Shown: in pieces, positions 36,418-45,621 of the stretch
How positions within the stretch are numbered: the stretch's first letter is position 1
Layout of the letters: every line of letters begins with the position of its first letter
Notes under the pieces: generated by a model
Databases searched by the model: none
What the model was told of the DNA's origin: nothing
What the model saw: the letters and a program-made list of their open reading frames with translations, nothing else
Source of the DNA: Nakamurella lactea DSM 19367
GTDB lineage: Bacteria > Actinomycetota > Actinomycetes > Mycobacteriales > Nakamurellaceae
Assembly (NCBI RefSeq): GCF_000426645.1
Contig: NZ_AUFT01000008.1
Span: 390,696-454,695 of the forward strand
Length of the DNA: 64,000 bases
Direction: 5' to 3'
Position numbers and translations under genes: made by a program

Positions 36418-37815
36418 TCAGTCGAGGGGATGGTTCGGCTGGATCACGCCGGCCGGATCGACGTGCCGCACCACGGCGCGTAGTCGCTGCAGGACCTCTG
36501 CTGTGTGGAACCGGTCGGGTCCCCCCGCCGACTCGTCGAAGTTGGCGTAGCTGCGGGCATTCGTCCAGGGCGCCAACGCCGAGGTCAGCGCCCGGAGGTC
36601 GCGCTCGACCGCCTCCTTCGCCGGCGGTACCGGGGTGATCCCGACCGCGAACGCCAGATACCTGCCGGGCAGGTGGTCGACCACGCCGCCACCGTCGACC
36701 CTCCGGCCGAGCGCGCCGCCGAGCAGCCGCAGGTCGACCGCGAGCAGTGCCGTCCGGGCCTGCGGGCCGGCCACCGAGAGCAATGCATCGATCGTCTCCG
36801 GGCCCAGCTCGTCGAGGATGAAGCCGTGTCCGGCGGCCGGCACCGGAACCGGCGGATCCATATGGATCGTGCCGAGCTCGGCGGCCGGCATCGGGCCGAA
36901 GGTGTCCACCGCCGGACCGAGGTCGCGGATCGGCGCGAGCAGCGCGGCCGCCCGTTCCGGATCGGCGTCGATCGCGCCGTCGACGCCGACGAAGGCCTTG
37001 CCGCGCAGGAACTCCGGCAGCTCCGGTAGCGGTGGCAGGTGCAACAACCGCAGGCAGACGGTGGCCGACTCGTCCAGGTCAAGGGTCCAGTCGGCGAAGG
37101 CGGCGCAGATCTCGGCGGCCCGGTCGATCCCGAACAGCAGCGATCCCGCGTAGACCGTGTCCAGCGGCAGCACGCCGAACTCGAGCTCCGTCACCACCAA
37201 GCCGTTGCCGCCGCCGCCGCGCACCGCCCAGAACAGGTCCGGTTCGGTGCCGGCGTCCACCCGTAGCACCCGGGCGTCACCGGTGACGACTTCCGCCGAC
37301 CGCACCTGGTTCGCGGCCAGTCCGTGCCGGCGGCCCAGCCAGCTGTAGCCCCCGTTGAGCGTGTAGCCGCTCACCCCGACGTCGGGTGACGAGCCGGACA
37401 GCGCGACCAGTCCGTGCGGAGCCAGCGCCGCCGTCACCTCGCCCCATAACACCCCGGCCCCGACCCGGACGGAGCGGTTCGCGACGTCCACCGCGATCCG
37501 CCGCATCTCGGTGGTGCGCAACAGGATCGTGCGGGATAGATCGCCCAGCGGGCCGGGATTGTGGCCGCCGCTCTGCGGCGCCACCCGCAGCCCGTGGGCC
37601 GCCGCGAAGGCCAGCACGACGGCGACGTCGGCGGCGTCGACCGGGAACGCGACGGCGGCCGGCCGCTGGTCGACGGCCAGGTTCCAGGCGGTGCGCGCGG
37701 CGTCCCAGTCGGCGTCGGTGTGGGTGGCCAACCGGCCGCGCAGCAGGTTAGCCAGGACGGGCAGCGATGCCGCCGGGGACTCGACGACGGTGCCGGGTTC
37801 GAGGTGGATGCTCAC
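36418..37815 (-). CDS. FAD-binding oxidase (FAD_binding_4/BBE type)
   Basis: 465-residue flavoprotein of the vanillyl-alcohol-oxidase fold. AVAFPVDAADVAVVLAFA precedes the FAD segment RVAPQSGGHNPGPLG, where the His is the usual covalent attachment site. SGSSPDVGVSGYTLNGGYSW and LFWAVRGGGGNGLVVTELEF complete the FAD domain. The C-terminus (NFDESAGGPDRFHTAEVLQ, VDPAGVIQPNHPLD) matches the berberine-bridge tail. The second covalent Cys seen in bicovalent members is not evident. The GTG at 37815 has AAGGA upstream. The substrate, possibly a sugar or aromatic alcohol, is unknown. No signal peptide is visible. Confidence 0.88.
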   Translation of the reverse strand: MSIHLEPGTVVESPAASLPVLANLLRGRLATHTDADWDAARTAWNLAVDQRPAAVAFPVDAADVAVVLAFAAAHGLRVAPQSGGHNPGPLGDLSRTILLRTTEMRRIAVDVANRSVRVGAGVLWGEVTAALAPHGLVALSGSSPDVGVSGYTLNGGYSWLGRRHGLAANQVRSAEVVTGDARVLRVDAGTEPDLFWAVRGGGGNGLVVTELEFGVLPLDTVYAGSLLFGIDRAAEICAAFADWTLDLDESATVCLRLLHLPPLPELPEFLRGKAFVGVDGAIDADPERAAALLAPIRDLGPAVDTFGPMPAAELGTIHMDPPVPVPAAGHGFILDELGPETIDALLSVAGPQARTALLAVDLRLLGGALGRRVDGGGVVDHLPGRYLAFAVGITPVPPAKEAVERDLRALTSALAPWTNARSYANFDESAGGPDRFHTAEVLQRLRAVVRHVDPAGVIQPNHPLD

Positions 37816-37955
37816 GTGAATTTTTCCTTCTGCTCAGACGCGGCCCGCGTCCGGATAGCCGCGCTCCGACGGGTCGGCCGCGGGCGGTGGGCCGCTGCCA
37901 CCGCAGTCAGAAGAGCGCGCGGGGGTCACCCCAGATACGTCGCATCGACTCCCCG

Positions 37956-38011
37956 CGCGCAGGTTGCGGAATCCACGTGGCGGATCGCCGGGACGTCCCG
38001 CAACCTGCGCG
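37956..38011 (-). terminator. Hairpin after the rhamnosidase gene
   Basis: CGCGCAGGTTGCGG (37956-37969) and CCGCAACCTGCGCG (37998-38011) are exact complements with a 28-base spacer, just past the stop of the minus-strand rhamnosidase gene. Confidence 0.65.
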
Positions 38012-38016
38012 GTGGG

Positions 38017-41000
38017 TCAGTCGGCCGAACTCGAGGTGAACCGCCAGCGGCCGCCGGTCACTGTGTAGACGGCATAGCCGTCGGTGTAGGTCGGCTTCGC
38101 GGTCGTCGGCGTGCAGCGGGTGTCGGCCGCGGCGGCGGCCGGGACGTACACGGTCGCGGTCGAACCGGCCGGCACCGTGACGTTCAGGCTGAACTGCCCG
38201 CGGTGCGAGCGCCACGAGGCGCCGGCCTCGCCGCGCACGGTCTGCAGGGTGTGCGCGGCCGAACTCAGACTCACCCTGGCGTCCGGACGTACCTCGAGCT
38301 CCCGCCAGCCGTCGGCCACCGGTCGTAGCCCGGCGACGTTCTGCTGCAGCCACTGCACAACGGTGCCCTGGAAGTAGTGGTCGCGGGAGCGGCCCGGGAT
38401 CTGCCAGAACTCCCACATGGTGTCGGCGCCGTTGTCCACCCAGTAGCCCCAGCTCGGGTAGCTGCGCTGCAGCGCGACCGCGGCGGCCAGGTCGGCGCGG
38501 CCGAACCGGGTGAGCGTCGGCAACAGCACGCTGGTGCCGAGGCAGCCGGTGTTCAGGTGGTTGCCGCGGGCGGTGATGTCGGCGACCAGCGAGTCGAACA
38601 CCCTCGCCACGTACTCGTCGGGGACCAGATCGAACGCCAACGGGATCACGTTCGAGGTCTGCCGGTACTCCGGGTCCCTGGCCGTCCGGTAGTGGCCGGT
38701 CGTGGTGTCCAGGAATTCGGCGTTCAACCTGTCCCGCAGGGCATCCGCCGCTGCCCGGTAGCGTTCCACATCGTCGCTGACGCCGATCAGCTCGCCGACC
38801 TCGGCGGTGGCCAGCAGGCCGCGGCGCAGGTAGGCGGTGGCCGTCAGCCGGGTGTCCTCCGGCGGGTTGCCGCCGGTTCCGGGAGACAGGTAGTCGCCCA
38901 GGGCGGTGACGGCCAAACCGTTCTGCAGCCGGCGCAGCTCCCAGTCCAGGTACTTGACCACGTACGGGTAGTGCTCACGCAGGACGTCGGTATCGCCGTA
39001 CCAGCGGTGCATCTCACGCAGCACGAACGGGTACACCGTCGTCCACTCCGGTGCCGGGGCGAGCTGCGTGTAGCCCCAGCTGCCGCTCGGCACGATCACC
39101 GGGATCTGGCCCGATTCCACCTGGCTGTCCCGCAGGTCGCCGAGCCACTTGCTGAACAGCCGCTGCATGGCCAACAACTGCGCCATCGTCGGCGCGGCCA
39201 CCTGGGCGTCGCCGGTCCAGCCGTTCTTCTCGTACATCGGGGTGTCGGTCGGGATGCCGTGCAGATTGTTGTGCACGGTTCGGCGCATCATCTGCTCGAA
39301 CTTCTCGAACAGCGGCTCGCTGCAGCGGAAGGTGCCGGCATCGGCGATGTCCGAGTGCACCACCCGCATCTGCACGGTGCTCTTCGTCGGCGCGGCCGGC
39401 AGCCCGTCCAGCTGGACGTAGCGGAAGCCGTGATAGACGAAGCTCGGCTCCCACTCCTCGATGCGCCCGGTACCGGCGGCGGTGTACTCGTCCTGCTGGC
39501 AGCGGCCGGGGGCGTTGCCGTTGCCGGCGACCACCGTGCCGTCGCCGGCCAGCACCTCGCCGTGGGTCAACCGGACCGTTGTGCCGGCGGGAAGTGTTGC
39601 CCGCAACCGGGTCCAGCCGGCAACGGTCCGGCCGAAATCGGCCACCCAGACCCCGTCGGCCGGCTTGGTGATGGTCACCGGCGCGACCGTCTCGACCACC
39701 CGGATCGGCTCGTTCTGCTGGGCCTGCAGCTCGCCCTTCGGTGCCGGCAGGGCGTGCGCGACCGCCCAGCCGGAGGCGTCGAAGCCGGGCGCTGCCCAGC
39801 CGGTCAAGGCCTTGGTCGCGTCGTAACTCTCACCGGCGTAGAGGTTCTCGTAGACCGTCGGGCCGTCGGAGATTCGCCAGTCGGCGTCGCTGACCACCTC
39901 CTGGCTGCTGCCGTCGGGATAGTCGAGGATCAGCCGCACCAGTAGCCGGGGCTCGCCGTGCCAGCTGGCCGTGTTCCAGTTCCAGGCGTTGGAGGTGAGC
40001 ATTCCGTAGAAGCCGCGGCCCAGTTCGGCGCCGATCACGTTGCTGCCCTTGCGGATCAGGTCGGTGACATCGTGGGTGACGTACAGCATGGTCTTGTCGT
40101 AGTCGGTGAAGCCTGGCTCCAGCACCGCATCGCTCACCCGGCGGCCGTTCAGCTGCACCACTGCGTACGCGGCGGCGCTGACGTACAGCCGCGCAGCACT
40201 GGGCCGGCGGTTGGCGGCGAACTCACGCCGCAGCAACGGTGCCGGCGGCATCGGCACGTCGATCGAGACTCCCGACCCCCACGGACCCTGACCGTAGGGC
40301 GCCAGCACCGCGACCGGGTCCCAGGAGGAGTCGTCGAAACCAGTGTGCTGCCAATCGGTCTGCTCGGTGTCGGTGATCAGCCAGGACGCGCCGGTGACCA
40401 GTACCAGGTCGTCGCCGGTGGTGTGCACGACCAGCTTGCCGAGTACACCGCCGGGGTTCACCGACGCCCCCGGCCGGTTGGTCGCCCGTACCGCGACCAC
40501 CAGCTCGCCGGCCACCGCCGCCTGCGCCGCGTCGGTCACATCGACCAGTTGGGCCAGCCGCCAGGCGTCCGTCCGCTGCGGGACCGAGGCCACCTGTTCA
40601 CCCTGCAACCAGCCGGTGAAGTCGTCGTCCGCGGTCAGGACCAGGGTGGCCGCGCGCACCTGGGTGCCGGCCGGGATCGGCAGGTGGGCTCGCAGGTAAC
40701 GGGTTCCCACCGCGCCGTCATTCGCGGTGCTGCCCGGTGCCCAGACCCAGGAGGTGCCGACCAGGTCGGGCTCGTCCGGCTGTGGGATCGATACGCCCGA
40801 GCCCCACGGGCCCTGCCCGTAGCTCGCGAGCTCGGCGGCGGCCTCCCAGCCGGAGTCGTCGAACTCCGGCTGTTGCCAACCGGCCGGCTCGGTATCGGTG
40901 ACCTTCCAGGACGAATCGGTGGCCAGTTCCAACTGCTGGCCGGCACCGGTGACCACGACCAGGCGCGCCAACAGCCCACCCGGATTGATCGAGACGGTGC

Positions 41001-41952
41001 CGGCGTTGGTCACTTCGGCGGCCAGCACCAGCTCGCCGCCTACCGCGGCGGTGGCCTGCTCGGTGACGTCCGCTGCCTCACCGGTCCGCCAACCGTCGGT
41101 GACCGGCGCGGACGACAGGATCTGCTGACCGCCGAGATAGCCGGTGTAGTAGTCGTCGGCGGTCATCACCAGGTAGGCGCCGGCCACGTCCGTGCCCGCC
41201 GGGATGGCCAGTCGGCCGCGCAACCGTCGGGTGCCGGTGGGTCCACCGTTGGCCGTGGATCCCGGCGTCCAGATCCACTTCGCGCCGGTGAGTGTGCGCT
41301 CGACCTGCCCGGACGGTGCATTGCCGATCCAGGAGGCGCCGCCCCAACCCTCGCCCAGCAGCGCGGTCTCGAACCACCCCGGATCCGACCAACTGCCGGC
41401 CCGGCCGCTGCCGTCCCAGCTGCGCACCCGCCAGAAGTAACGGGTGCGGGGTGCGAGGCTCGGACCGGCGTACGCGACGTTGCCGGTGGCGGCCGAGGCG
41501 ACCCGCCCGGAGTCCCAGACATCGGCCGTTCCCTTGCGCAGCAGGTGTTCCGAGCTCGACACCTGCAGCTGATAACCGGCCTGGGTGCCGCGGGCACCGG
41601 CGGGGAACTCCCACCCGAACCGCGGGCGGGCGACGTCGGTGCCCAGCGGGTTCACCGCATACCCGGTGGTGGTGGTCACCGGGCGCAAGCCGCCGCCGGC
41701 ACCCCCGGCCGCGACCCCGGCGATCGCCGGCTCTGCGCCGGCCGACCCGGCCGCAGGGCCGGATGCGGACCCGGCGGATGCCGCCGCGGTACCGGTGCCC
41801 AGCGCCAGGCCGGCCGCGGTGGCGGCGCCGGCACCCAGGAACAACCGCCGGCTGACGGATGAACCGTCGGGCGGTCCGTCGGCGCCGGCGTCAACGGGTT
41901 CGCCGACAACGTTGACCTGATCGGGCGTGCGTGGGCTCTGACGATGTGCCAC
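38017..41952 (-). CDS. Exported GH78 alpha-L-rhamnosidase with a duplicated carbohydrate-binding-like module
   Basis: Large exoglycosidase, 1311 residues, releasing L-rhamnose from glycans or glycosides outside the cell. GTG 41952 is chosen because AAAGGAG lies 7 bp upstream. A Tat signal (SRRLFLGAGAA, residues 34-44) leads export. A Fn3-like N-terminal domain (PRFGWEFP, YFWRVRSWDGSG) is followed by two homologous modules at about 225-392 and 400-566. Each runs from KWIWTPGSTAN/SWVWAPGSTAN to ASYGQGPWGSGVSI/APYGQGPWGSGVSI. Then come the GH78 N-domain and (alpha/alpha)6 barrel with TDTPMYEKNGWTGDAQ, whose acids are catalytic candidates, and TMWEFWQIPGRSRDHYFQGT. A beta-sheet C-domain ends it. 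Confidence 0.93.
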   Translation of the reverse strand: MAHRQSPRTPDQVNVVGEPVDAGADGPPDGSSVSRRLFLGAGAATAAGLALGTGTAAASAGSASGPAAGSAGAEPAIAGVAAGGAGGGLRPVTTTTGYAVNPLGTDVARPRFGWEFPAGARGTQAGYQLQVSSSEHLLRKGTADVWDSGRVASAATGNVAYAGPSLAPRTRYFWRVRSWDGSGRAGSWSDPGWFETALLGEGWGGASWIGNAPSGQVERTLTGAKWIWTPGSTANGGPTGTRRLRGRLAIPAGTDVAGAYLVMTADDYYTGYLGGQQILSSAPVTDGWRTGEAADVTEQATAAVGGELVLAAEVTNAGTVSINPGGLLARLVVVTGAGQQLELATDSSWKVTDTEPAGWQQPEFDDSGWEAAAELASYGQGPWGSGVSIPQPDEPDLVGTSWVWAPGSTANDGAVGTRYLRAHLPIPAGTQVRAATLVLTADDDFTGWLQGEQVASVPQRTDAWRLAQLVDVTDAAQAAVAGELVVAVRATNRPGASVNPGGVLGKLVVHTTGDDLVLVTGASWLITDTEQTDWQHTGFDDSSWDPVAVLAPYGQGPWGSGVSIDVPMPPAPLLRREFAANRRPSAARLYVSAAAYAVVQLNGRRVSDAVLEPGFTDYDKTMLYVTHDVTDLIRKGSNVIGAELGRGFYGMLTSNAWNWNTASWHGEPRLLVRLILDYPDGSSQEVVSDADWRISDGPTVYENLYAGESYDATKALTGWAAPGFDASGWAVAHALPAPKGELQAQQNEPIRVVETVAPVTITKPADGVWVADFGRTVAGWTRLRATLPAGTTVRLTHGEVLAGDGTVVAGNGNAPGRCQQDEYTAAGTGRIEEWEPSFVYHGFRYVQLDGLPAAPTKSTVQMRVVHSDIADAGTFRCSEPLFEKFEQMMRRTVHNNLHGIPTDTPMYEKNGWTGDAQVAAPTMAQLLAMQRLFSKWLGDLRDSQVESGQIPVIVPSGSWGYTQLAPAPEWTTVYPFVLREMHRWYGDTDVLREHYPYVVKYLDWELRRLQNGLAVTALGDYLSPGTGGNPPEDTRLTATAYLRRGLLATAEVGELIGVSDDVERYRAAADALRDRLNAEFLDTTTGHYRTARDPEYRQTSNVIPLAFDLVPDEYVARVFDSLVADITARGNHLNTGCLGTSVLLPTLTRFGRADLAAAVALQRSYPSWGYWVDNGADTMWEFWQIPGRSRDHYFQGTVVQWLQQNVAGLRPVADGWRELEVRPDARVSLSSAAHTLQTVRGEAGASWRSHRGQFSLNVTVPAGSTATVYVPAAAAADTRCTPTTAKPTYTDGYAVYTVTGGRWRFTSSSAD

Positions 41953-42117
41953 CTGGGGCTCCTTTGCGACCGGTGAGCCTCGAACATGGCACGTCGCAGC
42001 CGACCGATCAATGGTTCGGCGAGCAATGAAACCCGGACGGTTTCCCTGCGCAACCCGGCATCGCCGCCGGGATCCGCCGCCGGGATCCGTCATCCGGTGT
42101 TCGTCATCGGGTGTCCG

Positions 42118-43080
42118 TCATCCCTGGTCCTGGTCGGCCGCGCCGTCCTGGCGATGGGGCCGGGCCTGCCCGGCAGCCGCCAGGCCTTCGGCGAGACCGG
42201 GGAACTGCGGCGCCCAGCCCAGTTCCCGACGCGCCAGCCGATTGGACACCTGCATGTTCACCCTGGTCATCAGGACACCCGCATACGGCGCGGCTGCTCG
42301 TAGCAGCCAGCCGGGCAGGGCCATCGGCGGCCGCGTCGAATGCACGCTGGCAATGGTGTCGACGTAGTCGCGCCAGCTCGCCGGGGTGTCGTCGACGATG
42401 TTGTAGGCGCGGCCCGGGGTTCCGCGAGTGAGGGCGGCGACGGTGGCGGTGGCGGCGTCCTGGTGGTGGATCAGGCCGAGGGTTCCGCGCCAACGCGTCG
42501 GGACGGGCAGTTTCCGGTGGTTCAGCATCGTGACCATCGTCGGGGTGTCGTCGCCGTAGAACAGGCCGTAGCGCAGCGCGATGCCGTCGATCCCCGGCGT
42601 GTGGAAGGCCTGCTGCTCGGCCGCGACCATCGCCCGGATCGGCGCGTCGGTCGGATCGCCGGCGAGCGTGCCGAACGGGGTGTTCTCGTCAACGGCGCCG
42701 ACATCGCGGTAGCCGTAGCCGAAGACGATCGACTGGGTGACGAACCTGGTGGCGCCGATGGCGCCGGCCGCCGCCAGCAGGTTGGCGCTGCCTTCGGTGC
42801 GCAGCCGATTGGTGGCGTCCATGTCCCTGAACCTGGCCGGCGCCTTCTTCAGTGCGGTCAGCTCGTGCAGCACCGCATCGGCGCGGACCCCGGACACCGC
42901 GGACAGCAGGGCGTCCCGGTCCATCACGTCGGCGACGATCGGCCGTCCGCCGCGCGCCCGGACCACGTCGGCGCCCTGCACGGACCGGGCCAGGCCGATC
43001 ACTTCGTGCCCGGCTTCGGTGAGTGCGGGCAGCAGTCGTCCGCCCAGGGTGCCGGTCGCACCCGCCACCAGAACCTTCAT
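42118..43080 (-). CDS. NAD-dependent epimerase/dehydratase family protein
   Basis: 320-residue extended SDR. The Rossmann loop is VLVAGATGTLGGRLLPAL. The usual YxxxK motif is not evident: the corresponding region reads VTQSIVFGYGYRDVGAVDE, so catalysis may differ from classical epimerases. GIALRYGLFYGDDTPTM and GRAYNIVDDTPASWRDY are typical of sugar-nucleotide SDRs used as oxidoreductases. Its ATG overlaps the tetR stop by 4 bp, so it is the probable target gene of that repressor. The substrate is unknown. Confidence 0.88.
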   Translation of the reverse strand: MKVLVAGATGTLGGRLLPALTEAGHEVIGLARSVQGADVVRARGGRPIVADVMDRDALLSAVSGVRADAVLHELTALKKAPARFRDMDATNRLRTEGSANLLAAAGAIGATRFVTQSIVFGYGYRDVGAVDENTPFGTLAGDPTDAPIRAMVAAEQQAFHTPGIDGIALRYGLFYGDDTPTMVTMLNHRKLPVPTRWRGTLGLIHHQDAATATVAALTRGTPGRAYNIVDDTPASWRDYVDTIASVHSTRPPMALPGWLLRAAAPYAGVLMTRVNMQVSNRLARRELGWAPQFPGLAEGLAAAGQARPHRQDGAADQDQG

Positions 43081-43664
43081 TGTTTGTCTCCCATCAGATG
43101 TGCCGCCATGTCGACGAGGGTTGTCAGGTATCGCTGCTGCGGGACGGCCAGCGGATGCTCGCCGCCGAAGACATCCCGCAGCAGCCAGTAGTGCGAGATT
43201 GCGTCGATGAGAATGGCGGCCAGCGCCTCCGCATCGAGCTGTGGTCCGCCGAGCGCGCGCAGCAGCGTGACCAATGCCTGATGGTTCGTCCGGATCTCCG
43301 CGTCCCGGATGAACCCCAGGAGTTCGGGCGCCGAAGCCAGGTCCCTGACCAGGATCCGGTTCACGTCGCGTTCGTCGTCCAGGCGCTGCAGTCCGAGTTG
43401 AGCGACCTTGAGCAGGACCGCCTCCGTCGGGGCGTCGGAGCTCGGACTCATGCTGGGCAGCAGTTCGTTGCGGGATTCGATCCGCTCCCGGATGCCGGTG
43501 GACAGCAGCGCCTCCTTGGACGGGAAGTGCCGGTACAGGCCGCCCGAGCCCGGAGTCAGGCCGGCCGCCGCCTCGATCTGCGCGATCGAGGTGCCGGCAA
43601 ACCCGTTCTCGCCGAACAGGCGCATGGCCTCGGTGACGATGCGGTCGCGTGTTCCGCTGCTCAC
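43077..43664 (-). CDS. TetR/AcrR-family transcriptional repressor
   Basis: 195 residues. The N-terminal helix-turn-helix reads RIVTEAMRLFGENGFAGTS, IAQIEAAAGLTPGSGGLYRH and FPSKEALLSTGI, and the rest is an all-helical ligand domain ending LTTLVDMAAHLMG. The GTG at 43664 has GGGAGGACC upstream. It is translationally coupled to the SDR gene, and a 14-bp palindrome 27 bp upstream of the start is the likely operator, so it should repress itself and the dehydrogenase until an unknown ligand binds. Confidence 0.93.
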   Translation of the reverse strand: MSSGTRDRIVTEAMRLFGENGFAGTSIAQIEAAAGLTPGSGGLYRHFPSKEALLSTGIRERIESRNELLPSMSPSSDAPTEAVLLKVAQLGLQRLDDERDVNRILVRDLASAPELLGFIRDAEIRTNHQALVTLLRALGGPQLDAEALAAILIDAISHYWLLRDVFGGEHPLAVPQQRYLTTLVDMAAHLMGDKQ

Positions 43665-43690
43665 GGTCCTCCCTCGGGCGTTGCTCCATC

Positions 43691-43704
43691 AGTAAGTACT
43701 TACT
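43691..43704. promoter_or_regulatory. TetR operator palindrome
   Basis: AGTAAGTACTTACT is a perfect 14-bp palindrome, AT-rich in a GC-rich setting, 27 bp upstream of the tetR GTG. TTAC flanks extend it on one side. Typical of TetR/AcrR autorepression sites. Confidence 0.8.
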
Positions 43705-43923
43705 TACGACGGTAGCCCGGCGCGGTCGCCGCGGCAAGACAATTCCTGGCCCGGCGGTGGGATCCGTCGGGTGTTGTCGGCGGAAATCGGCCGCGGACCC
43801 GTCCGAACCGGCGGCGGGTCCGAATCCGTTGTGTCGAGCAAGCCAGAGCGCGCCCAAGCGCCCGTCTCGGCGGCGCATCCGGCGCCGTCGTCGCCCGGCC
43901 CGAACAGAAATGGTGGAACTCCC

Positions 43924-44715
43924 ATGGGCAGAACAAGAATGCGATTGACGATCGGATCGGCCATCGGCGTGTTGGCGATGCTGGGATGGGCGTTGCCCGC
44001 GGCCGCCGCCGATAGCACGGTCCAAGCGGATCTGAAACCCGTTGCCGGCAACGGCGTTCAGGGCAGTGGCAAGGCGATGGTACAGATCACCGGCAACACC
44101 CTCACCGTCACCATGGCGGCCACCGGGTTGTTGCCGGACAACCCGCATGCCGCACACATCCACTTCGGGGCCGAGGCGCGCCACGAATGCCCGAACCTGG
44201 GTGACGACACCGACAAGGACGGGCACCTGACCACCACCGAGGGCGGCCCGGCCTACGGCCCGGTCGTCGTCTCGCTGACGAAAACCGGTGACACCTCGGC
44301 GAAGTCGGTGCTGGCCATCGACCGGTACGACACCGCGCCGGGTGGCGACCTGCAGTACGAGCGCGGATCCATCCAGGTCTCCGACGAGGTGGCCGCGGCC
44401 ATCGCCGCCGGCAAATCGGTGGTGGTGATCCACGGCGTCGACTACGACCACGACGGCGCCTACGGCGGCAGCAAGAAGTCGGAGCTCGACCCGAGCCTGC
44501 CGACCGAGGCGACCGACCCGGCCCTGTGCGGCGTGCTCACCGCGTCGCAGATGTCCGGCATGCCCGCCGGTGGCGTGCAGACCGGTGGCGGATCCACCGC
44601 CGGTGTCGAGGATCCCGGTCTGCTGATCGGCGGCGGCGCCGCGGTGTTGTTCGGTGCGGCACTGTTCGGCGGCGCGTTGATCGGCCGTCGCAAGCTCGCG
44701 GGTCGGGCGAGCTGA
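43924..44715 (+). CDS. Exported CHRD-domain protein with a C-terminal membrane anchor
   Basis: 263 residues. The signal peptide runs to about AAAADS (MRLTIGSAIGVLAMLGWALP). The CHRD beta-domain has GKAMVQITGNTLTVTMAATG, NPHAAHIHFGAEARHECPN and VVVIHGVDYDHDGAYGG, with paired His/Asp residues that may bind metal. After a Gly/Thr linker a hydrophobic helix (GGAAVLFGAALFGGALIG) and RRKLAGRAS anchor it. There is no LPxTG-type sorting motif before the helix. An ATG at 43939 is an alternative start. It overlaps the sortase gene by one base. The function of CHRD domains outside chordin is unclear. Confidence 0.85.
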   Translation: MGRTRMRLTIGSAIGVLAMLGWALPAAAADSTVQADLKPVAGNGVQGSGKAMVQITGNTLTVTMAATGLLPDNPHAAHIHFGAEARHECPNLGDDTDKDGHLTTTEGGPAYGPVVVSLTKTGDTSAKSVLAIDRYDTAPGGDLQYERGSIQVSDEVAAAIAAGKSVVVIHGVDYDHDGAYGGSKKSELDPSLPTEATDPALCGVLTASQMSGMPAGGVQTGGGSTAGVEDPGLLIGGGAAVLFGAALFGGALIGRRKLAGRAS

Positions 44716-45554
44716 TGACGCCCGGCGCCGGCCACGGGAACTCCCGTGCCCGGCGCCGCGGCCTGCGCACCGTCATGCCGGCCGCGGCGCTGTTGCTCCT
44801 GGTCGCCGGGACCATCGCGGTCGCGGTCGGGCTGTTCCGGCAACAGGAAGCCCCCCCGGCTCCGGCTCCGGCGGCGGCCGGGCAACTCGACGCCTTGCCG
44901 GATCCGCCATCCGCCGGCCGCTCGGTCACCGGCGCTTCGGCAATCGACCCTGCGGCTTCGTCGATGCGGACACTTCCCGCGGCGCCCTCGTCGGCCCCGG
45001 CGTCACCACCTGTCTCGGTGGCGCCGGCCCCGTCGGCGCCGCCAACGTCACCGGTTTCGTCACCGTCGGCGTCGACCTCATCGCCGGCCGCGCCGCCGGA
45101 AGTCGTTCCGCCCGAAAGCATCCGCATCCCGTCGATCGGTGTCTCATCCGATCTCCTCGGGCTCGGGCTGGCGGCAGACGGCTCGCTGGCCGTGCCGACG
45201 CCGGGACCGGACTACGACAAGGCCGCCTGGTTCACCGGGTCGCCGGCCCCGGGCTCGCCCGGGCCGGCGGTGATCGAAGGCCATGTGGACAGCTCCGCGA
45301 ACGGCCCGTCGGTCTTCTACCGGCTGGGCGAGATCGCCATCGGCGACCCGATCCGGGTCACCCGGTCCGACGGATCGGTGCTCAGCTTTCGGGTCTACGC
45401 CGTCCGGTCGTATCCCAAGGACGCCTTCCCCACCCTGGACGTGTACGGCAACACGGCAGGGCCGGAACTCCGGCTGATCACCTGCGGCGGATCCTTCGAC
45501 AGCGGCAGCGGGCACTACCTGGCCAACACCGTCGCCTTCGCCCGACTGAGCTGA
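44715..45554 (+). CDS. Class F sortase-like transpeptidase
   Basis: 279-residue membrane-tethered cysteine transpeptidase of the actinobacterial class F type. One N-terminal helix (VMPAAALLLLVAGTIAVAVG) precedes a roughly 80-residue Ala/Pro/Ser linker and the sortase barrel, which starts PESIRIPSIGVSSDL. Catalytic His is His190 in VIEGHVDSS, Cys is Cys257 in LRLITCGGSFD, and Arg253 or a later residue may stabilise the intermediate. Its start overlaps the CHRD gene stop (TGATG), so the two are translated together. The CHRD protein lacks a clear sorting signal, so the true substrate may lie elsewhere. Confidence 0.9.
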   Translation: MTPGAGHGNSRARRRGLRTVMPAAALLLLVAGTIAVAVGLFRQQEAPPAPAPAAAGQLDALPDPPSAGRSVTGASAIDPAASSMRTLPAAPSSAPASPPVSVAPAPSAPPTSPVSSPSASTSSPAAPPEVVPPESIRIPSIGVSSDLLGLGLAADGSLAVPTPGPDYDKAAWFTGSPAPGSPGPAVIEGHVDSSANGPSVFYRLGEIAIGDPIRVTRSDGSVLSFRVYAVRSYPKDAFPTLDVYGNTAGPELRLITCGGSFDSGSGHYLANTVAFARLS

Positions 45555-45565
45555 CCGGCTCTCCG

Positions 45566-45612
45566 CGGAATGCACCAGAACGGGTGCTCAGCGCCATTCC
45601 TGGTGCATTCCG
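45566..45612. terminator. Bidirectional hairpin between convergent genes
   Basis: CGGAATGCACCAG (45566-45578) and CTGGTGCATTCCG (45600-45612) are exact complements. It lies between the sortase stop and the ABC permease stop. Confidence 0.75.
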
Positions 45613-45621
45613 GGTGCTGTG

